Source: Symmachiella macrocystis (GTDB taxonomy: Bacteria; Planctomycetota; Planctomycetia; Planctomycetales; Planctomycetaceae). Taken from it: a DNA stretch of 64,000 bases. Below are positions 55,450-64,000 of this stretch, in pieces. The notes under the pieces are model-generated. The model ran no database searches. It saw nothing but the letters and a program-made list of their open reading frames with translations, and was not told the origin of the DNA. The stretch spans positions 434,001-498,000 of the forward strand of contig NZ_SJPP01000002.1 in the NCBI RefSeq assembly GCF_007860075.1. Direction: 5' to 3'. The translations under genes and the position numbers were made by a program. Within the stretch, counting starts at the first letter, position 1. Every line of letters begins with the position of its first letter.

Positions 55450-55505
55450 GCATGCGCCTCTTTACGCATGCTTTCGAATTACCCTGCAAATGCAGGAGTT
55501 TTTTT
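55450..55505 (+). terminator. Probable original terminator of tRNA-Val, right of attR
   Basis: GCATGCG (55450-55456) pairs with CGCATGC (55465-55471); then CCTGCA/TGCAGG (55483-55496) is followed by T7 (55499-55505). No plus-strand gene ends just before it except the tRNA end copied at attR. Confidence 0.65.
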
Positions 55506-55585
55506 GTTCGCAGTCGGGTATCGTTTGCAATGCTGAGCCGGGTAGGGTAGGGCAAATGAGATTTCCCAGGGGCGTTCTTCGACTT

Positions 55586-57418
55586 CTATTGAGCATTGCC
55601 AAATAGACCTCGCCCCGGTTGGAGCAATCCTTGCCCGCCGGTATTGCGTGCCCAGCCGAATCCGCCGATGTTCTTCTGCAGATCCCAACCATTAGCGGCG
55701 CAATACGCTCGAAGTTCCCGCTCATTGGGAAAGCGTGCCAACAACACCTCAGCGCGGCGATCTGCCAGCAACACGGTCGGCACGGCCATGAATTGCGCAT
55801 CGTAAAACGTTGAGGCATCGATGTTGGGAGCGACGAACGACGCTTCGGCGATCTCGGGAAATTCCATTTGTTTTAGCTGCGTCACATCCGGCCGTCCCGC
55901 TGATCCCACCGACATCTGGCCAGCTTGCCACACCATGAAAATCGTCATACCCACCAGATAGCAAGCGGCAGCACGTGATGCGATCGCCTGCCAGCGGTTT
56001 ACCGCGAGAGTAGCGTCGCTGGAGGACTGTTCCAACTTAACGGACGCAAACCCAACGGCGCCGATCCATGCGGGCAACAGATGCAACACCAACCGGTTCA
56101 TCGACGTGGAGAGATGCCAATACGGATAGTAAGGGGTCATCAAGTAGATCACATAATAGCCCACAGCTTGTAACAAAAGCGCGACAAACAGACCGGAGAC
56201 TTTTCGTTTTCGCCCTACGAATCCCCACACTGTCAACACGGGAAGCATCCATAAAGACATCCCCCAGTCCCGCCAGTTCGGCACGATGTTCTCAATAAAA
56301 TAGGATACCGTTAGCTGATGGCGGAAGCCTTCGAAGAGTTGATCCACGCGAATCAAGAGCGATGTGGGAAGCAGCACGACCTCCGGCTGAATGACTTCGG
56401 ATATCTGCGCGGCACGGACCGGGTCGGCCAAATCCGAGGGGGGTGCCAAGGTGGCTTTGAAGATCAATAAACATATCAGCGGAACCGCTCCACCAACAAC
56501 TAACGCCTTCAAGAATCCCGACGATGTCATTTTCAAACGAATCGGAGAATTCCGTCGTGTGCCGATCCACATTGATGTTGCCGTGAAAACCAGCAACCAA
56601 AGAATCCCTTCGTTTTTGACCAACGCAGCCCACCCGGCAATAAACGCAGCCGTCGCGAACGTCGTGCGCGATATTTGATGTCGCCCCCATTCGAACCAGG
56701 CAACAGAAGCGGCAATCGCGTAGGCTAAAACCAAATCAAGCATTAACCCGGCATTCATGCGAACGGCGATTGGCAACACGACTGAGCAGACGAGCGGAAT
56801 TGTCAACCGGAAGTTCGATCCGGGGTTCTGCGTTTTCCACCACCCGGCCATCAACAAAACCCAAGCTGGAAATATTGGAAAAAACAAGCAGACCGCAGCA
56901 CTCGATTTCTCAGCCCCATCCAATGACCACAGTGCGGACAGCGCCCACGAATACATCGGCGGATAATCGGGATGCAAGAGCGCCAGGTCGTTTGAAAACC
57001 CGTTCGTCCAAGGACCGTTCACATCAAACAGAAAGCGTGCCCTTAACTGCCAGGTATACATCGAATCAATCCCCCCCCAGGGCTCGAATCGATGTGCGTA
57101 AGCTGCAATTCCGACAGCGACCGCAGCGAATCCGGTCAAGCAAACCACCGAAACCCAGTCTGCCGGTCGTGGAAAGCCTCCCCCTCCGCTGCGAAATTCC
57201 CGTCCGGCCAGCACGACGACGGCAATGGCAATCATGGCGAGCGTGACCGTAGCGGGCAGACCGACCAACGTCTCAAACAAACCCGCCAACGATAGCAGCG
57301 AAATCCAAACCATCGGCAAGATGCCGAGAGTCAGAATCTGACTGTGCGGTTCACAGCGGCGACGTACGATGATTATCGCCGCCAAGTAAAACACGATGGT
57401 GAGTCCAATCGACAACAT
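55586..57418 (-). CDS. GT-C fold membrane glycosyltransferase
   Basis: 610 residues with about 11-13 membrane helices. The first large loop has RFEPWGGIDSMYTWQLRARF and HPDYPPMYSWALSALW, a GT39/PMT-like arrangement with an acidic residue after a helix (FEPWGGID) and an Asp-Tyr-Pro-Pro stretch. WAALVKNEGILWLLVF follows in a membrane part. The last ~100 residues are soluble. Probably a polyprenyl-phosphate-sugar transferase; acceptor unknown. AAAGGAA precedes the ATG. Confidence 0.8.
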   Translation of the reverse strand: MLSIGLTIVFYLAAIIIVRRRCEPHSQILTLGILPMVWISLLSLAGLFETLVGLPATVTLAMIAIAVVVLAGREFRSGGGGFPRPADWVSVVCLTGFAAVAVGIAAYAHRFEPWGGIDSMYTWQLRARFLFDVNGPWTNGFSNDLALLHPDYPPMYSWALSALWSLDGAEKSSAAVCLFFPIFPAWVLLMAGWWKTQNPGSNFRLTIPLVCSVVLPIAVRMNAGLMLDLVLAYAIAASVAWFEWGRHQISRTTFATAAFIAGWAALVKNEGILWLLVFTATSMWIGTRRNSPIRLKMTSSGFLKALVVGGAVPLICLLIFKATLAPPSDLADPVRAAQISEVIQPEVVLLPTSLLIRVDQLFEGFRHQLTVSYFIENIVPNWRDWGMSLWMLPVLTVWGFVGRKRKVSGLFVALLLQAVGYYVIYLMTPYYPYWHLSTSMNRLVLHLLPAWIGAVGFASVKLEQSSSDATLAVNRWQAIASRAAACYLVGMTIFMVWQAGQMSVGSAGRPDVTQLKQMEFPEIAEASFVAPNIDASTFYDAQFMAVPTVLLADRRAEVLLARFPNERELRAYCAANGWDLQKNIGGFGWARNTGGQGLLQPGRGLFGNAQ

Positions 57419-57427
57419 GAAATTCCT

Positions 57428-57742
57428 TTACGGGGAAGTCCCTGGGGAGGTGAGTCTGGTATCGCGTTTGGTCAAAACAACGCGCTTGATTGAGACCGCA
57501 GTCTCCCCCAATGTAACGAGTTGATATTCCCCTCCATCATAGTGGGAACAGGACCGGGAATGCGCGTGCGTCGGCGAATTAAAACTCAGCCAGAACTCGA
57601 CCATTGAGGAGAAATCATCATCAACTCCGTCGAGTTTCGCAGCATGTGCATTTGACAACAACCTTAAATCCTCGTTATTAATATGACCTGCGTTCACAAC
57701 GGTAAAGTTCTGATTTGATGATTTGACTCTGACGACAACCAC
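57428..57742 (-). CDS. Hypothetical short gene, doubtful
   Basis: 104 codons from a GTG (MVVVRVKSSNQNFTVVNAGH), ending 9 nt before the GT-C gene on the same strand. No family or signal peptide. Close spacing is the only support. It may be a chance frame. Confidence 0.25.
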   Translation of the reverse strand: MVVVRVKSSNQNFTVVNAGHINNEDLRLLSNAHAAKLDGVDDDFSSMVEFWLSFNSPTHAHSRSCSHYDGGEYQLVTLGETAVSIKRVVLTKRDTRLTSPGTSP

Positions 57743-57764
57743 AATCTGTATTCAGCAGCGTTCG

Positions 57765-57785
57765 CCTGCGATGCAGGTTTTTTTT
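57765..57785 (+). terminator. Terminator-like hairpin before CPA2 gene
   Basis: CCTGC-GAT-GCAGG followed by T8 (57778-57785), plus strand, 87 nt before the antiporter start. It may end an upstream plus transcript or act as a leader terminator of the antiporter. Confidence 0.5.
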
Positions 57786-57871
57786 ATGCATGCCCGATGT
57801 CGGCGGCCCCATGGGACGCCTTGTCTCCGATTTGGAATCACATTCTGGGGATCAGCCCCTAAGGCACAGGC

Positions 57872-59641
57872 ATGAACATCCATTTCACACCTGATGACTC
57901 GCTCTTCCAACTTGCTGTGGTATTGGTGGCCGGCATTGTCGGTGGCGAACTCGTTGGCCGCATCGGTCTACCCAAAGTCACGGGTTGGATTTTCACCGGA
58001 ATTCTGCTGCGGTCTTTTGAGCCACAGCATGACGCCTTCACCGGTTTGACGAGCGGAGCGGTGGCCGGGTTTGATCGGTTCATGGATTTTGTGCTCGGCT
58101 ACATCGCCTTTACGGTCGGGGCGGCATTGCACTTTGCCAGTTTACGTAATGCGGGAAAACGGCTTGGGTTTTTGCTATTAGGCGAAGCTCTGTTTACACC
58201 CACTATCGTCGTGCTGGCAATGTACTTTTTGGGGGGCTGGATCGATCCGGAGAATATGACGATCCGCGTCTGTTTAATTCTGGCGGCCATCGCGATCGCC
58301 GGTGCTCCCGGGACGACCGTGCTGGTCGTACAAGAGGCTCGCGCCAAAGGAATTCTCACGCGCACGTTGATCGCCGCAGTCGCATTGATTGACATGGTCG
58401 CGGTCGGGGTTTTTACGTTCGTCGTTTCCTATCTTGCTCAAGACGCGGGTGACGTTGTCTCATGGCATAGTAGTTGGCCGACCGCACTAATTTCCGTGGC
58501 GCGTGAGTTTGGAGTCGCTTTTCTTGTGGGGACCAGCTGCTCCATGATTGCGCTGGGACTAACGCGTACGATCGTCGGCCCAGCCTTTCTGGGGCCAATA
58601 ATGGTTGCCGTAATTTTAGGTGCCTGGGGTGCCGCAACCGGTTTCGGAGCATCGAGTATCCTGGCCTGCACCTTCGCCGGAATCGTCGTCTCCAACGTTC
58701 GTCACGATACTGTGCGTTCCACAGAAGCCTACTTGCATTCTATTGGCGGCGTGCTGTTCGCTGCCTTTTACACGTTGGCCGGTATGAAGCTCGACTTCGC
58801 GCTGGTCATGCAAGCGGCGGGGTTGGTGGTACTGTTCTTTCTGGCGAGATTCCTCGGTAAATATGCCGGTGCTTTTGCCGCCATGTCGATCGCGGATGTT
58901 CCCAAACGCGTGCGAAATTATTTGGGACTGGCATTGGTGCCACACGGGGGCGTCGCCGTCGGTCTAATCATTATCGTGCAGTCGGTCCCACACTTGAGCG
59001 ATGTTGCTGCAACAGTCACAACGGTCGGACTGGCAGCGCTGGCCATCAACCAGTTGCTGGGGCCGAGCGGAGCACGATTCGCACTCGAGAGGGCGGGCGA
59101 GAAGGACAAAGATTTCCCACGATTGTTGGATTTCCTGGATGAACACCACATCTCGGTAAACATCACCGGCACGACCAAAGACGAGATTATCCGTTCTCTC
59201 GCTTCTCAACTTTACTCCACAAATATCACACCGGCCCTTCCACAGGACGAGTTCGTCCAAAAGGTGCTTGAGCGCGAGCAATTGGAATCAACCTTTCTTT
59301 CCAAAGGCTTGATGATTCCGCATGCCGAATTGGAAGAGGGGACAAACATTACGGGTATTTTGGGAATTAGCTCCAAAGGGCTGAACATCGGCGCGCCGGA
59401 CGGGCCCGTGCATGCGGTGCTGTTGCTCGCCACACCCAAAGCGGACCGCAAAAGGCACCTCGAAGTCCTCGCTGCCATTGCAACGGCCATTACGCGCAAC
59501 ATCAACTTTCGTGAGCAACTGTACCATGCCCGCAGCGCCGCTCATGCCTATGATGTCCTGCACGCCGAAAACGCCGAAGATATTAATTACTTCCTGGAAG
59601 ATGCCATGGCCCGTGTGCGCGACTCAGGCGAGCAGAATTGA
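57872..59641 (+). CDS. CPA2-type Na+/H+ or K+/H+ antiporter fused to PTS EIIA-like domain
   Basis: 589 residues. Residues 1-~395 hold about 12 helices of the CPA2 antiporter family: VAGIVGGELVGRIGLPKVTG, AIAGAPGTTVLVVQEARAKG, DMVAVGVFTFVV, LGLALVPHGGVAVGLIIIV. The end (~430-589) is an EIIA(Fru/Ntr)-like domain: FVQKVLEREQLESTFLSKGL, then MIPHAELEEG, with the His that is phosphorylated in PTS proteins near 484. The family exchanges cations for protons; the tail suggests control by phosphorylation, as in PTS-Ntr potassium systems. No EI or HPr gene is seen nearby. Confidence 0.9.
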   Translation: MNIHFTPDDSLFQLAVVLVAGIVGGELVGRIGLPKVTGWIFTGILLRSFEPQHDAFTGLTSGAVAGFDRFMDFVLGYIAFTVGAALHFASLRNAGKRLGFLLLGEALFTPTIVVLAMYFLGGWIDPENMTIRVCLILAAIAIAGAPGTTVLVVQEARAKGILTRTLIAAVALIDMVAVGVFTFVVSYLAQDAGDVVSWHSSWPTALISVAREFGVAFLVGTSCSMIALGLTRTIVGPAFLGPIMVAVILGAWGAATGFGASSILACTFAGIVVSNVRHDTVRSTEAYLHSIGGVLFAAFYTLAGMKLDFALVMQAAGLVVLFFLARFLGKYAGAFAAMSIADVPKRVRNYLGLALVPHGGVAVGLIIIVQSVPHLSDVAATVTTVGLAALAINQLLGPSGARFALERAGEKDKDFPRLLDFLDEHHISVNITGTTKDEIIRSLASQLYSTNITPALPQDEFVQKVLEREQLESTFLSKGLMIPHAELEEGTNITGILGISSKGLNIGAPDGPVHAVLLLATPKADRKRHLEVLAAIATAITRNINFREQLYHARSAAHAYDVLHAENAEDINYFLEDAMARVRDSGEQN

Positions 59642-59710
59642 AGACGTGTATCGCCAGCACCAACCAAACACGTTTGGAACGCTGGAATCAAGCCGTCTCA
59701 ACCGGATCGA

Positions 59711-60403
59711 TCAGTCAGCCGTTCGGGCAGCTTTTGCTTTTCGCAGCGCAGCTGCTTGAACCGGTTCATCCCCGTCGTAACTCGCCTCCAACTCATTGAG
59801 GGACGTTTGGATGCGACGGCGATACTCTTCGACGGTCTCTGATTCTGTGGGTTGCAATGGTTCAGCGAAGTAGGCGTCGATACGGCAAAATGGCTTGGGA
59901 ATCTGCAATCGATCCCACGTTTTTCGCAAGATCCACCGCCGCGTGGGCACGGCAATGATGTTCAATACCGTAGCATTGGATTCGCGCGACAGTACCGCGA
60001 TGCCCTTACGAATATGGTTGCGTGGTCCGCGGGGACCGTCGACAGCGATATAGGCGGGAGATCCTCCCTGTACATGCGCAATTAACTCATTCAGCGCCGA
60101 ACGTCCACCCTTGTCTTGGTTGTGAGCGCGATTTGAGCCGCGAATGGGCTTGATGCCCAATACCCAAAACCCTGGTAAGAGCAGGTCGCCATCGATCGAC
60201 TGCGACACCATGGCCGCCGTCCCCTTCTCACGCTCGATAGCCGCTGACACCTGATGGGCGTGTAGTATCGAATAGACATAAGCGGTTTGCGATGCCTTGA
60301 GCGCGGGTCGCGGGTCGTTGTGCAACTTAATCCGGCACGTAGCCCGCAATGCCAGCATAGAAAATGCGAGCAACCAAGCTTCAACCCTCCTTACGAATGA
60401 CAT
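59711..60403 (-). CDS. DUF374 / lysophospholipid acyltransferase-like protein
   Basis: 230 residues. N-terminal membrane helix (VEAWLLAFSMLALRAT). YSILHAHQVSAAIER stands for the His-containing first block; GIKPIRGSNRAHNQDKGGRS and AYIAVDGPRGPRNHIRKG are the second and third blocks of DUF374 (LPLAT superfamily). Such proteins probably transfer an acyl chain in lipid A or phospholipid making. Convergent with the antiporter gene. Confidence 0.82.
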   Translation of the reverse strand: MSFVRRVEAWLLAFSMLALRATCRIKLHNDPRPALKASQTAYVYSILHAHQVSAAIEREKGTAAMVSQSIDGDLLLPGFWVLGIKPIRGSNRAHNQDKGGRSALNELIAHVQGGSPAYIAVDGPRGPRNHIRKGIAVLSRESNATVLNIIAVPTRRWILRKTWDRLQIPKPFCRIDAYFAEPLQPTESETVEEYRRRIQTSLNELEASYDGDEPVQAAALRKAKAARTAD

Positions 60404-60874
60404 CCCTAGTTCCTTAAGTCAGCCTCAGTCGAATTCGGCCCGCCATACGAATGGTCACAGGGCACGCGTGGTCACGCAACATCCGCGTCGTCTGAACGCA
60501 ATTGAATACATCGTCCCAGGCCACCCAACCATCCAGCAATCCAGCAATCCAAGGCTGTCGACCGCTACGACGCAACACGAACGCCTCAATTGTACCGCGA
60601 TATTGCACGCTCACGGTTTAGCGTTTGCATCAGAGTAAAGATACGAACTTCGAGGCAAGCGAACCGTTTAATCCTGGTTGGACGTTATATGCGACGGGCT
60701 GCGATTGGTGCAATTGAGAGTCCCAAACACTTTCTGGACCAACCAAAGAACGACTCCTATAACTGACGACCATGGATTTATCGAGACGATTCAATCCGCT
60801 GCACGTTCATGCGTTTGCTCGTATGCACTGTCGAGCATATCGGCTACCGAATACACGCAACACAGCGTCTCGTA
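60404..60874. other. Intergenic gap, no gene seen
   Basis: Separates the DUF374 gene and the small basic protein gene, both on the minus strand. Short frames only. Confidence 0.4.
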
Positions 60875-61171
60875 TCAGGCCGGTGGATCGGCATTGACGT
60901 CATTTTCGAGGTTCGCGTCGTCTTCTTCAACCGCGGTTTCTAAACCGTCCGGGGACTCGGAATCATCCGCCCTGATGTCCGCCGGGATACCATTTTTGCG
61001 TTGGAGACGACGTGCCCGTTTCTGTTCGGCTTTGACTTTTTTTTCCATTTCACGTTGACGCTTGGCGTAGGTATTTTGATTCTTGGCGATGTTTGTTCTC
61101 CATTCAGTTGTCGCACTACCGGTCGGGGGGCTCGTTGTCTCCCTGCAGCCGATTGCGAGAATCACCTGCAC
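60875..61171 (-). CDS. Small basic protein, planctomycete type
   Basis: Up to 98 residues from a GTG at 61171. The core KNQNTYAKRQREMEKKVKAE, then KRARRLQRKNG, is highly charged and resembles a small conserved planctomycete protein that I recall beginning with a Met just before the KNQNT block. The acidic tail (ADDSESPDGLETAVEEDD) follows. No Met lies near that point: the codon there is ATC (61090-61088), with GGAG seven bases before it. Either the GTG start 27 codons upstream or an AUC start is used. RNA or ribosome binding is plausible from charge only. Confidence 0.6.
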   Translation of the reverse strand: MQVILAIGCRETTSPPTGSATTEWRTNIAKNQNTYAKRQREMEKKVKAEQKRARRLQRKNGIPADIRADDSESPDGLETAVEEDDANLENDVNADPPA

Positions 61172-61355
61172 AACAAACGGTCACCACAAAGTAACCGCCG
61201 GTCAGGCGCCAGTTCTTTTCAATTCATCTACTCTCACTGCCGGCTTGCATCGCAAACCAACGATCGTGAACGCTGCTTCCTTGCCTGTTGAGACCTCGTC
61301 TAATCCTTCATTTATGGCATCTGCACAAACGACGCCAGGTGAAGTAGCGAGATCT

Positions 61356-61952
61356 TCAATTCACCGCCGCTGAATTCGTTGACTTTGATTGCCTGTTGGA
61401 ATTGTTGTCTTGCTTGAGCTTTTTGGATGCGTCGCTCAACTTATTAGTCGCGTCGCTCGGTGAATCGGTTTCAAAGGCTTTGCAGCGTTCTCGGACCGAC
61501 TGATAAGGCATGCCGTCCTCAAGTTCATATCGCTCGCCGCGGATGAACCAAAATGCTAATCCCCCCGTATTGTGGTGGGGCGACCGCTTCTCGGTTTTTG
61601 CTGCACGCACGCCTAGGGACCCTTTACGTCCTGTTTTCCGCCAACCTCGACGTTGCATGACGATACGCACCACCACGCCGATCGCCTGCCGCAACCGGTT
61701 GCTGCGACGCGTATGAATCTCGTTCAGAAACTGATCAATAATCGGTGTCGCTTCTAACTCCCGAACAACGCCGGCCAAAGGAGACCGGTCATGATGAATC
61801 TCAGCTTCCTCCATACGCCGCTGCCGATCGGCAGAGCTGAAAAACTCGAGTACGGCATAAAAGGGCTGATCCGGGTCGTTGACGACGTCGGCGAATGTTT
61901 TTCCTTGTCGATCCTCAAGAAAGACTTCGCGGGTTATGACGACGTTTTTCAT
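61356..61952 (-). CDS. Hypothetical protein
   Basis: 198 residues from the ATG at 61952, with AGGAG seven bases ahead, which decides the start against nine extra codons. No family recognised. The first half is helical (MKNVVITREVFLEDRQGKTF, ATPIIDQFLNEIHTRRSNRL); the middle is basic (VVVRIVMQRRGWRKTGRKGS); GGLAFWFIRGERYELEDGMP and YQSVRERCKAFETD follow; the tail is polar, Asn/Lys/Ser rich. No signal peptide. Confidence 0.6.
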   Translation of the reverse strand: MKNVVITREVFLEDRQGKTFADVVNDPDQPFYAVLEFFSSADRQRRMEEAEIHHDRSPLAGVVRELEATPIIDQFLNEIHTRRSNRLRQAIGVVVRIVMQRRGWRKTGRKGSLGVRAAKTEKRSPHHNTGGLAFWFIRGERYELEDGMPYQSVRERCKAFETDSPSDATNKLSDASKKLKQDNNSNRQSKSTNSAAVN

Positions 61953-62434
61953 GGTTTGGCTCCTACTGTTGACAACCAACAGGGTCGGACATACTATATT
62001 TGTATGTGCTAAAAATGCAAGTGCACATTGTCCGCAAGAATTTCATCGATGGCGCGCAGTGGCTTCCCCAGTGGCGGCTATTCGTTCTTTGCGACCTCCA
62101 CGCAGGGGCAATTGGTGTTGTCACCCAAGTGACGCGACAGCACTGGGACAATGCGACAGACTCGCTGCCGAATCACCAGGTCGGTTAGGTTTGCGACCTG
62201 GGGTGACGATTCTTTTTTTGCTGGAATGAACACAACCGGTCGCCGCAGGATGGGGAGACCAAGCTTTCATGGTCAGTCCATCAACGACTGGCACACCAAT
62301 TGTTAGCAGAATTTACAACGGGATTAACATCGAGAGACGAGGCCCGGAATGTGATGCTTACGACGAATTCGTCACGGCATCCCTATCGCACACTTCGCAA
62401 TCCATAGATCGGTCAATCGTTATCGGAGATGCAG
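61953..62434. other. Divergent intergenic gap, no gene seen
   Basis: It should carry promoters for the hypothetical gene on the left and the zinc-ribbon/floA pair on the right. A 62-codon plus frame at 62000-62188 has no motif. Confidence 0.4.
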
Positions 62435-62722
62435 ATGATAAGTAAGCCGGTCCCTTTATATTCGGCTCCGTTGCGGAAGCGTTGTCCCGTCTGCGGTTTT
62501 ACGAGTTACTCGGCCGAAGGTATTCATCCACAATGTGCGGCTGAGCAAGCCGATGCGGAACGTTTGGCGGAATACAAACGTTCTCCCAAACCGGTCGAAC
62601 CCAAGAGCACATCAGGACTGCATGCGTGGCAAAGGCTGTGCCGCAAATGCAAAGCGGTTGTTCATGTACGAAAAACCATTTGCCAATGCGGGCAAATTCT
62701 GACCGCGACCAAACGTGACTAA
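62435..62722 (+). CDS. Double zinc-ribbon-like small protein
   Basis: 95 residues from the second ATG (62435), for which GGAG has good spacing; an ATG two codons earlier is too close to it. Two possible metal sites: CPVCGFTSYS with HPQC, and CRKCKAVVHVRKTICQCG. No known family. Its stop lies 8 nt before the floA start, so both are probably on one transcript. Binding of zinc is likely from the Cys spacing. Confidence 0.7.
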   Translation: MISKPVPLYSAPLRKRCPVCGFTSYSAEGIHPQCAAEQADAERLAEYKRSPKPVEPKSTSGLHAWQRLCRKCKAVVHVRKTICQCGQILTATKRD

Positions 62723-62730
62723 GGCGGGCC

Positions 62731-63726
62731 ATGATTCCTGACCTGCTGAAATGGCTTGGAATGGCTGTGCTAGCGCTTCTTGCGTTGGGCAGCCTGTTTT
62801 TAGTCGCCAAATACTTTCGTCTCTGGCTGTGGGCAACTGTCACCGGTACGCGCATCAGCATGGCAGCGTTAGTGATGATGTCGCTACGAAAAGTCAATCC
62901 GCGGACCATCGTGGAAGCGAAGGTGATGACGGTACAAGCCGGATTGGATTCGATCACGACACAAGCACTGGAAGCCCATGTGCTCGCCGGGGGGAATTTG
63001 CTGCAAGTGGTCCTCGCGCTGATCGTCGCGCACCGCGCCAAAATCAGTCTCGATTGGGACACCGCCGCCGCCATTGACCTAGCCGGCCGCAATGTCCTGG
63101 ATGCAGTCCAAGTCAGCGTCAATCCCAAGGTGATTGATTGCCCCGACCCGGACGTCGTGGGAGCTTCGATGATCTCCGCCGTCGCCAAGGACGGGATTCA
63201 ACTCAAAGTCCGCGTCCGCGTAACGGTCCGCACCAACCTCCTGCAGTTAATCGGCGGTGCCACGGAACAAACAGTCATCGCCCGCATCGGCGAAGGGGTC
63301 GTTTCGGCGATCGGCTCTTGTGAAACCTATGCAGAAGCGCTGGCCGAACCGGTTCGCATCAGCCATCAAGTCATGGAACGCGGATTGGATTCGCAAACGG
63401 CCTTTTCGATCGTTTCCATCGACATCGCCGACATCGACGTGGCAGAAAACGTGGGCGCTCGCCTGCAAACGGATCAAGCGGAGGCGGACATCCGGATCGC
63501 CCGCGCCAAGGCCGAGGAACGCCTCGCGGCCGCAATTGCTTTTGAACAAGAAATGAAGGCGCTCACGCGCGAAAATCAGGCACGGGTTGTCCTGGCGGAG
63601 GCGCAAGTCCCCGCCGCGATTGCTCATGCCTTTCGAGCGGGCCAATTGGGAATGGACGGGCCACCGGATGCCGAACGCAGGAGCGTCGCGTCCACTGGAT
63701 CTCGCTGGACAGACAATGGCCATTAA
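62731..63726 (+). CDS. floA: Flotillin-like protein FloA
   Basis: 331 residues, family length. One N-terminal membrane helix (LLKWLGMAVLALLALGSLFL), a SPFH domain with KVNPRTIVEAKVMTVQAGLD, LEAHVLAGGNLLQVVLALIV and LQLIGGATEQTVIARIGEGV, SVDIADIDV-like block VSIDIADIDVAENVGARLQT, then an Ala/Glu-rich coiled coil (RIARAKAEERLAAAIAFEQE). FloA forms membrane patches tied to envelope functions. An NfeD gene is often next to it but none is seen within the window. Confidence 0.93.
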   Translation: MIPDLLKWLGMAVLALLALGSLFLVAKYFRLWLWATVTGTRISMAALVMMSLRKVNPRTIVEAKVMTVQAGLDSITTQALEAHVLAGGNLLQVVLALIVAHRAKISLDWDTAAAIDLAGRNVLDAVQVSVNPKVIDCPDPDVVGASMISAVAKDGIQLKVRVRVTVRTNLLQLIGGATEQTVIARIGEGVVSAIGSCETYAEALAEPVRISHQVMERGLDSQTAFSIVSIDIADIDVAENVGARLQTDQAEADIRIARAKAEERLAAAIAFEQEMKALTRENQARVVLAEAQVPAAIAHAFRAGQLGMDGPPDAERRSVASTGSRWTDNGH

Positions 63727-63785
63727 ACTACGACTGACATATTGGTCGTAGTGGCTACAACAACGTAGTTTCGGAGGACTTCATT

Positions 63786-64000
63786 TTGCCGTTAGAAAAA
63801 AAATGTTGGACTGAGTACGGCGTGACTTTAAGAAAACGCCTTTTTCAGAGTCGTTCGTTTGATGTCACTTTGTCGATTGAATCGATCAAAACCGAATCGC
63901 ATACGACGAATTCTCTCAAACGACTTGAACGACTCAGTTTCTGGGATCCGATTCAAGCGGTCGACCCCGGCTGGGATGCGCTCTATCAACAGGGTGTCAT
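63786..64000 (+). CDS. Unknown gene, 3' end outside window
   Basis: Open from a TTG at 63786 to the window edge (71 full codons). GGAGGA lies 7 to 8 bases before it, the strongest ribosome site in this part. It reads LPLEKKCWTEYGVTLRKRLF, then SRSFDVTLSIESIKTESHTT, LKRLERLSFWDPIQAVDPGW. No family recognised from this part. It lies 59 nt after floA and may be in the same operon. Confidence 0.6.
   Translation, partial: MPLEKKCWTEYGVTLRKRLFQSRSFDVTLSIESIKTESHTTNSLKRLERLSFWDPIQAVDPGWDALYQQGV

Overview
The window looks like a chromosomal segment of a planctomycete (Planctomycetota, probably Planctomycetaceae-like). The main signs are a giant surface protein with an N-terminal LEPR-XLL-type motif (ETRILLSA), a PEP-CTERM protein, WD40 and SUMF1-type proteins, a dynamin-like GTPase, an exported multihaem cytochrome with TPRs, and low gene density with many long intergenic gaps. 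Genus cannot be fixed from the sequence alone.

Layout. 1-6.6 kb: a degradative cluster on the minus strand (partial SASA-type esterase, M14 peptidase/esterase fusion, five-bladed glycosidase-like protein) led by a FadR/GntR regulator that is divergent from an RraA-family gene, with an 18-bp palindrome between them. 6.7-12.1 kb: an ECF42-type sigma factor followed by its typical DGPF (YCII) proteins, two of them fused to DinB or VOC domains, plus PhnB-like, DoxX-like and HhH proteins. Two DGPF genes carry matching promoters (TGTCGA, 17 nt, CGAC). 12.2-17.5 kb: an exported haloacid dehalogenase, then a TetR-controlled redox set (SDR, AhpD-like, QorB-like, QOR-like) with two related operators. 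17.5-19.4 kb: a gene graveyard holding an alkylsulfatase remnant, a frameshifted SulP transporter with a PII-like tail, and what looks like a DabA (DUF2309) remnant fused to it. 19.9-32.9 kb: multihaem/TPR cytochrome, 14-blade WD40 protein, SUMF1-domain protein, GT39-like transferase with an EEP-family hydrolase, cupin, PEP-CTERM protein.

33.6-38.5 kb: leuA preceded by a complete-looking transcription attenuator (promoter, 21-residue leader peptide with 8 leucines, terminator), then fabI and a dynamin-like GTPase. A tRNA-Val(UAC) gene at 38.7 kb is the left end of a 16.7-kb genomic island: the last 26 bp of the tRNA region are repeated exactly at 55.42 kb, a broken tyrosine integrase ends at the left repeat, and the tRNA's probable original terminator lies just beyond the right repeat. 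The island holds decayed genes (isomerase and WD40 fragments, two IS remnants, HsdM with an amber stop), two alpha/beta hydrolases, a 121-nt strongly structured element, the 2162-residue surface protein and an ankyrin lipoprotein.

55.5-64 kb: back in core-like sequence, with a GT-C membrane glycosyltransferase, a CPA2 antiporter fused to a PTS EIIA-like domain, a DUF374 acyltransferase, small hypothetical genes, a zinc-ribbon protein, flotillin-like floA, and a gene cut by the window end.
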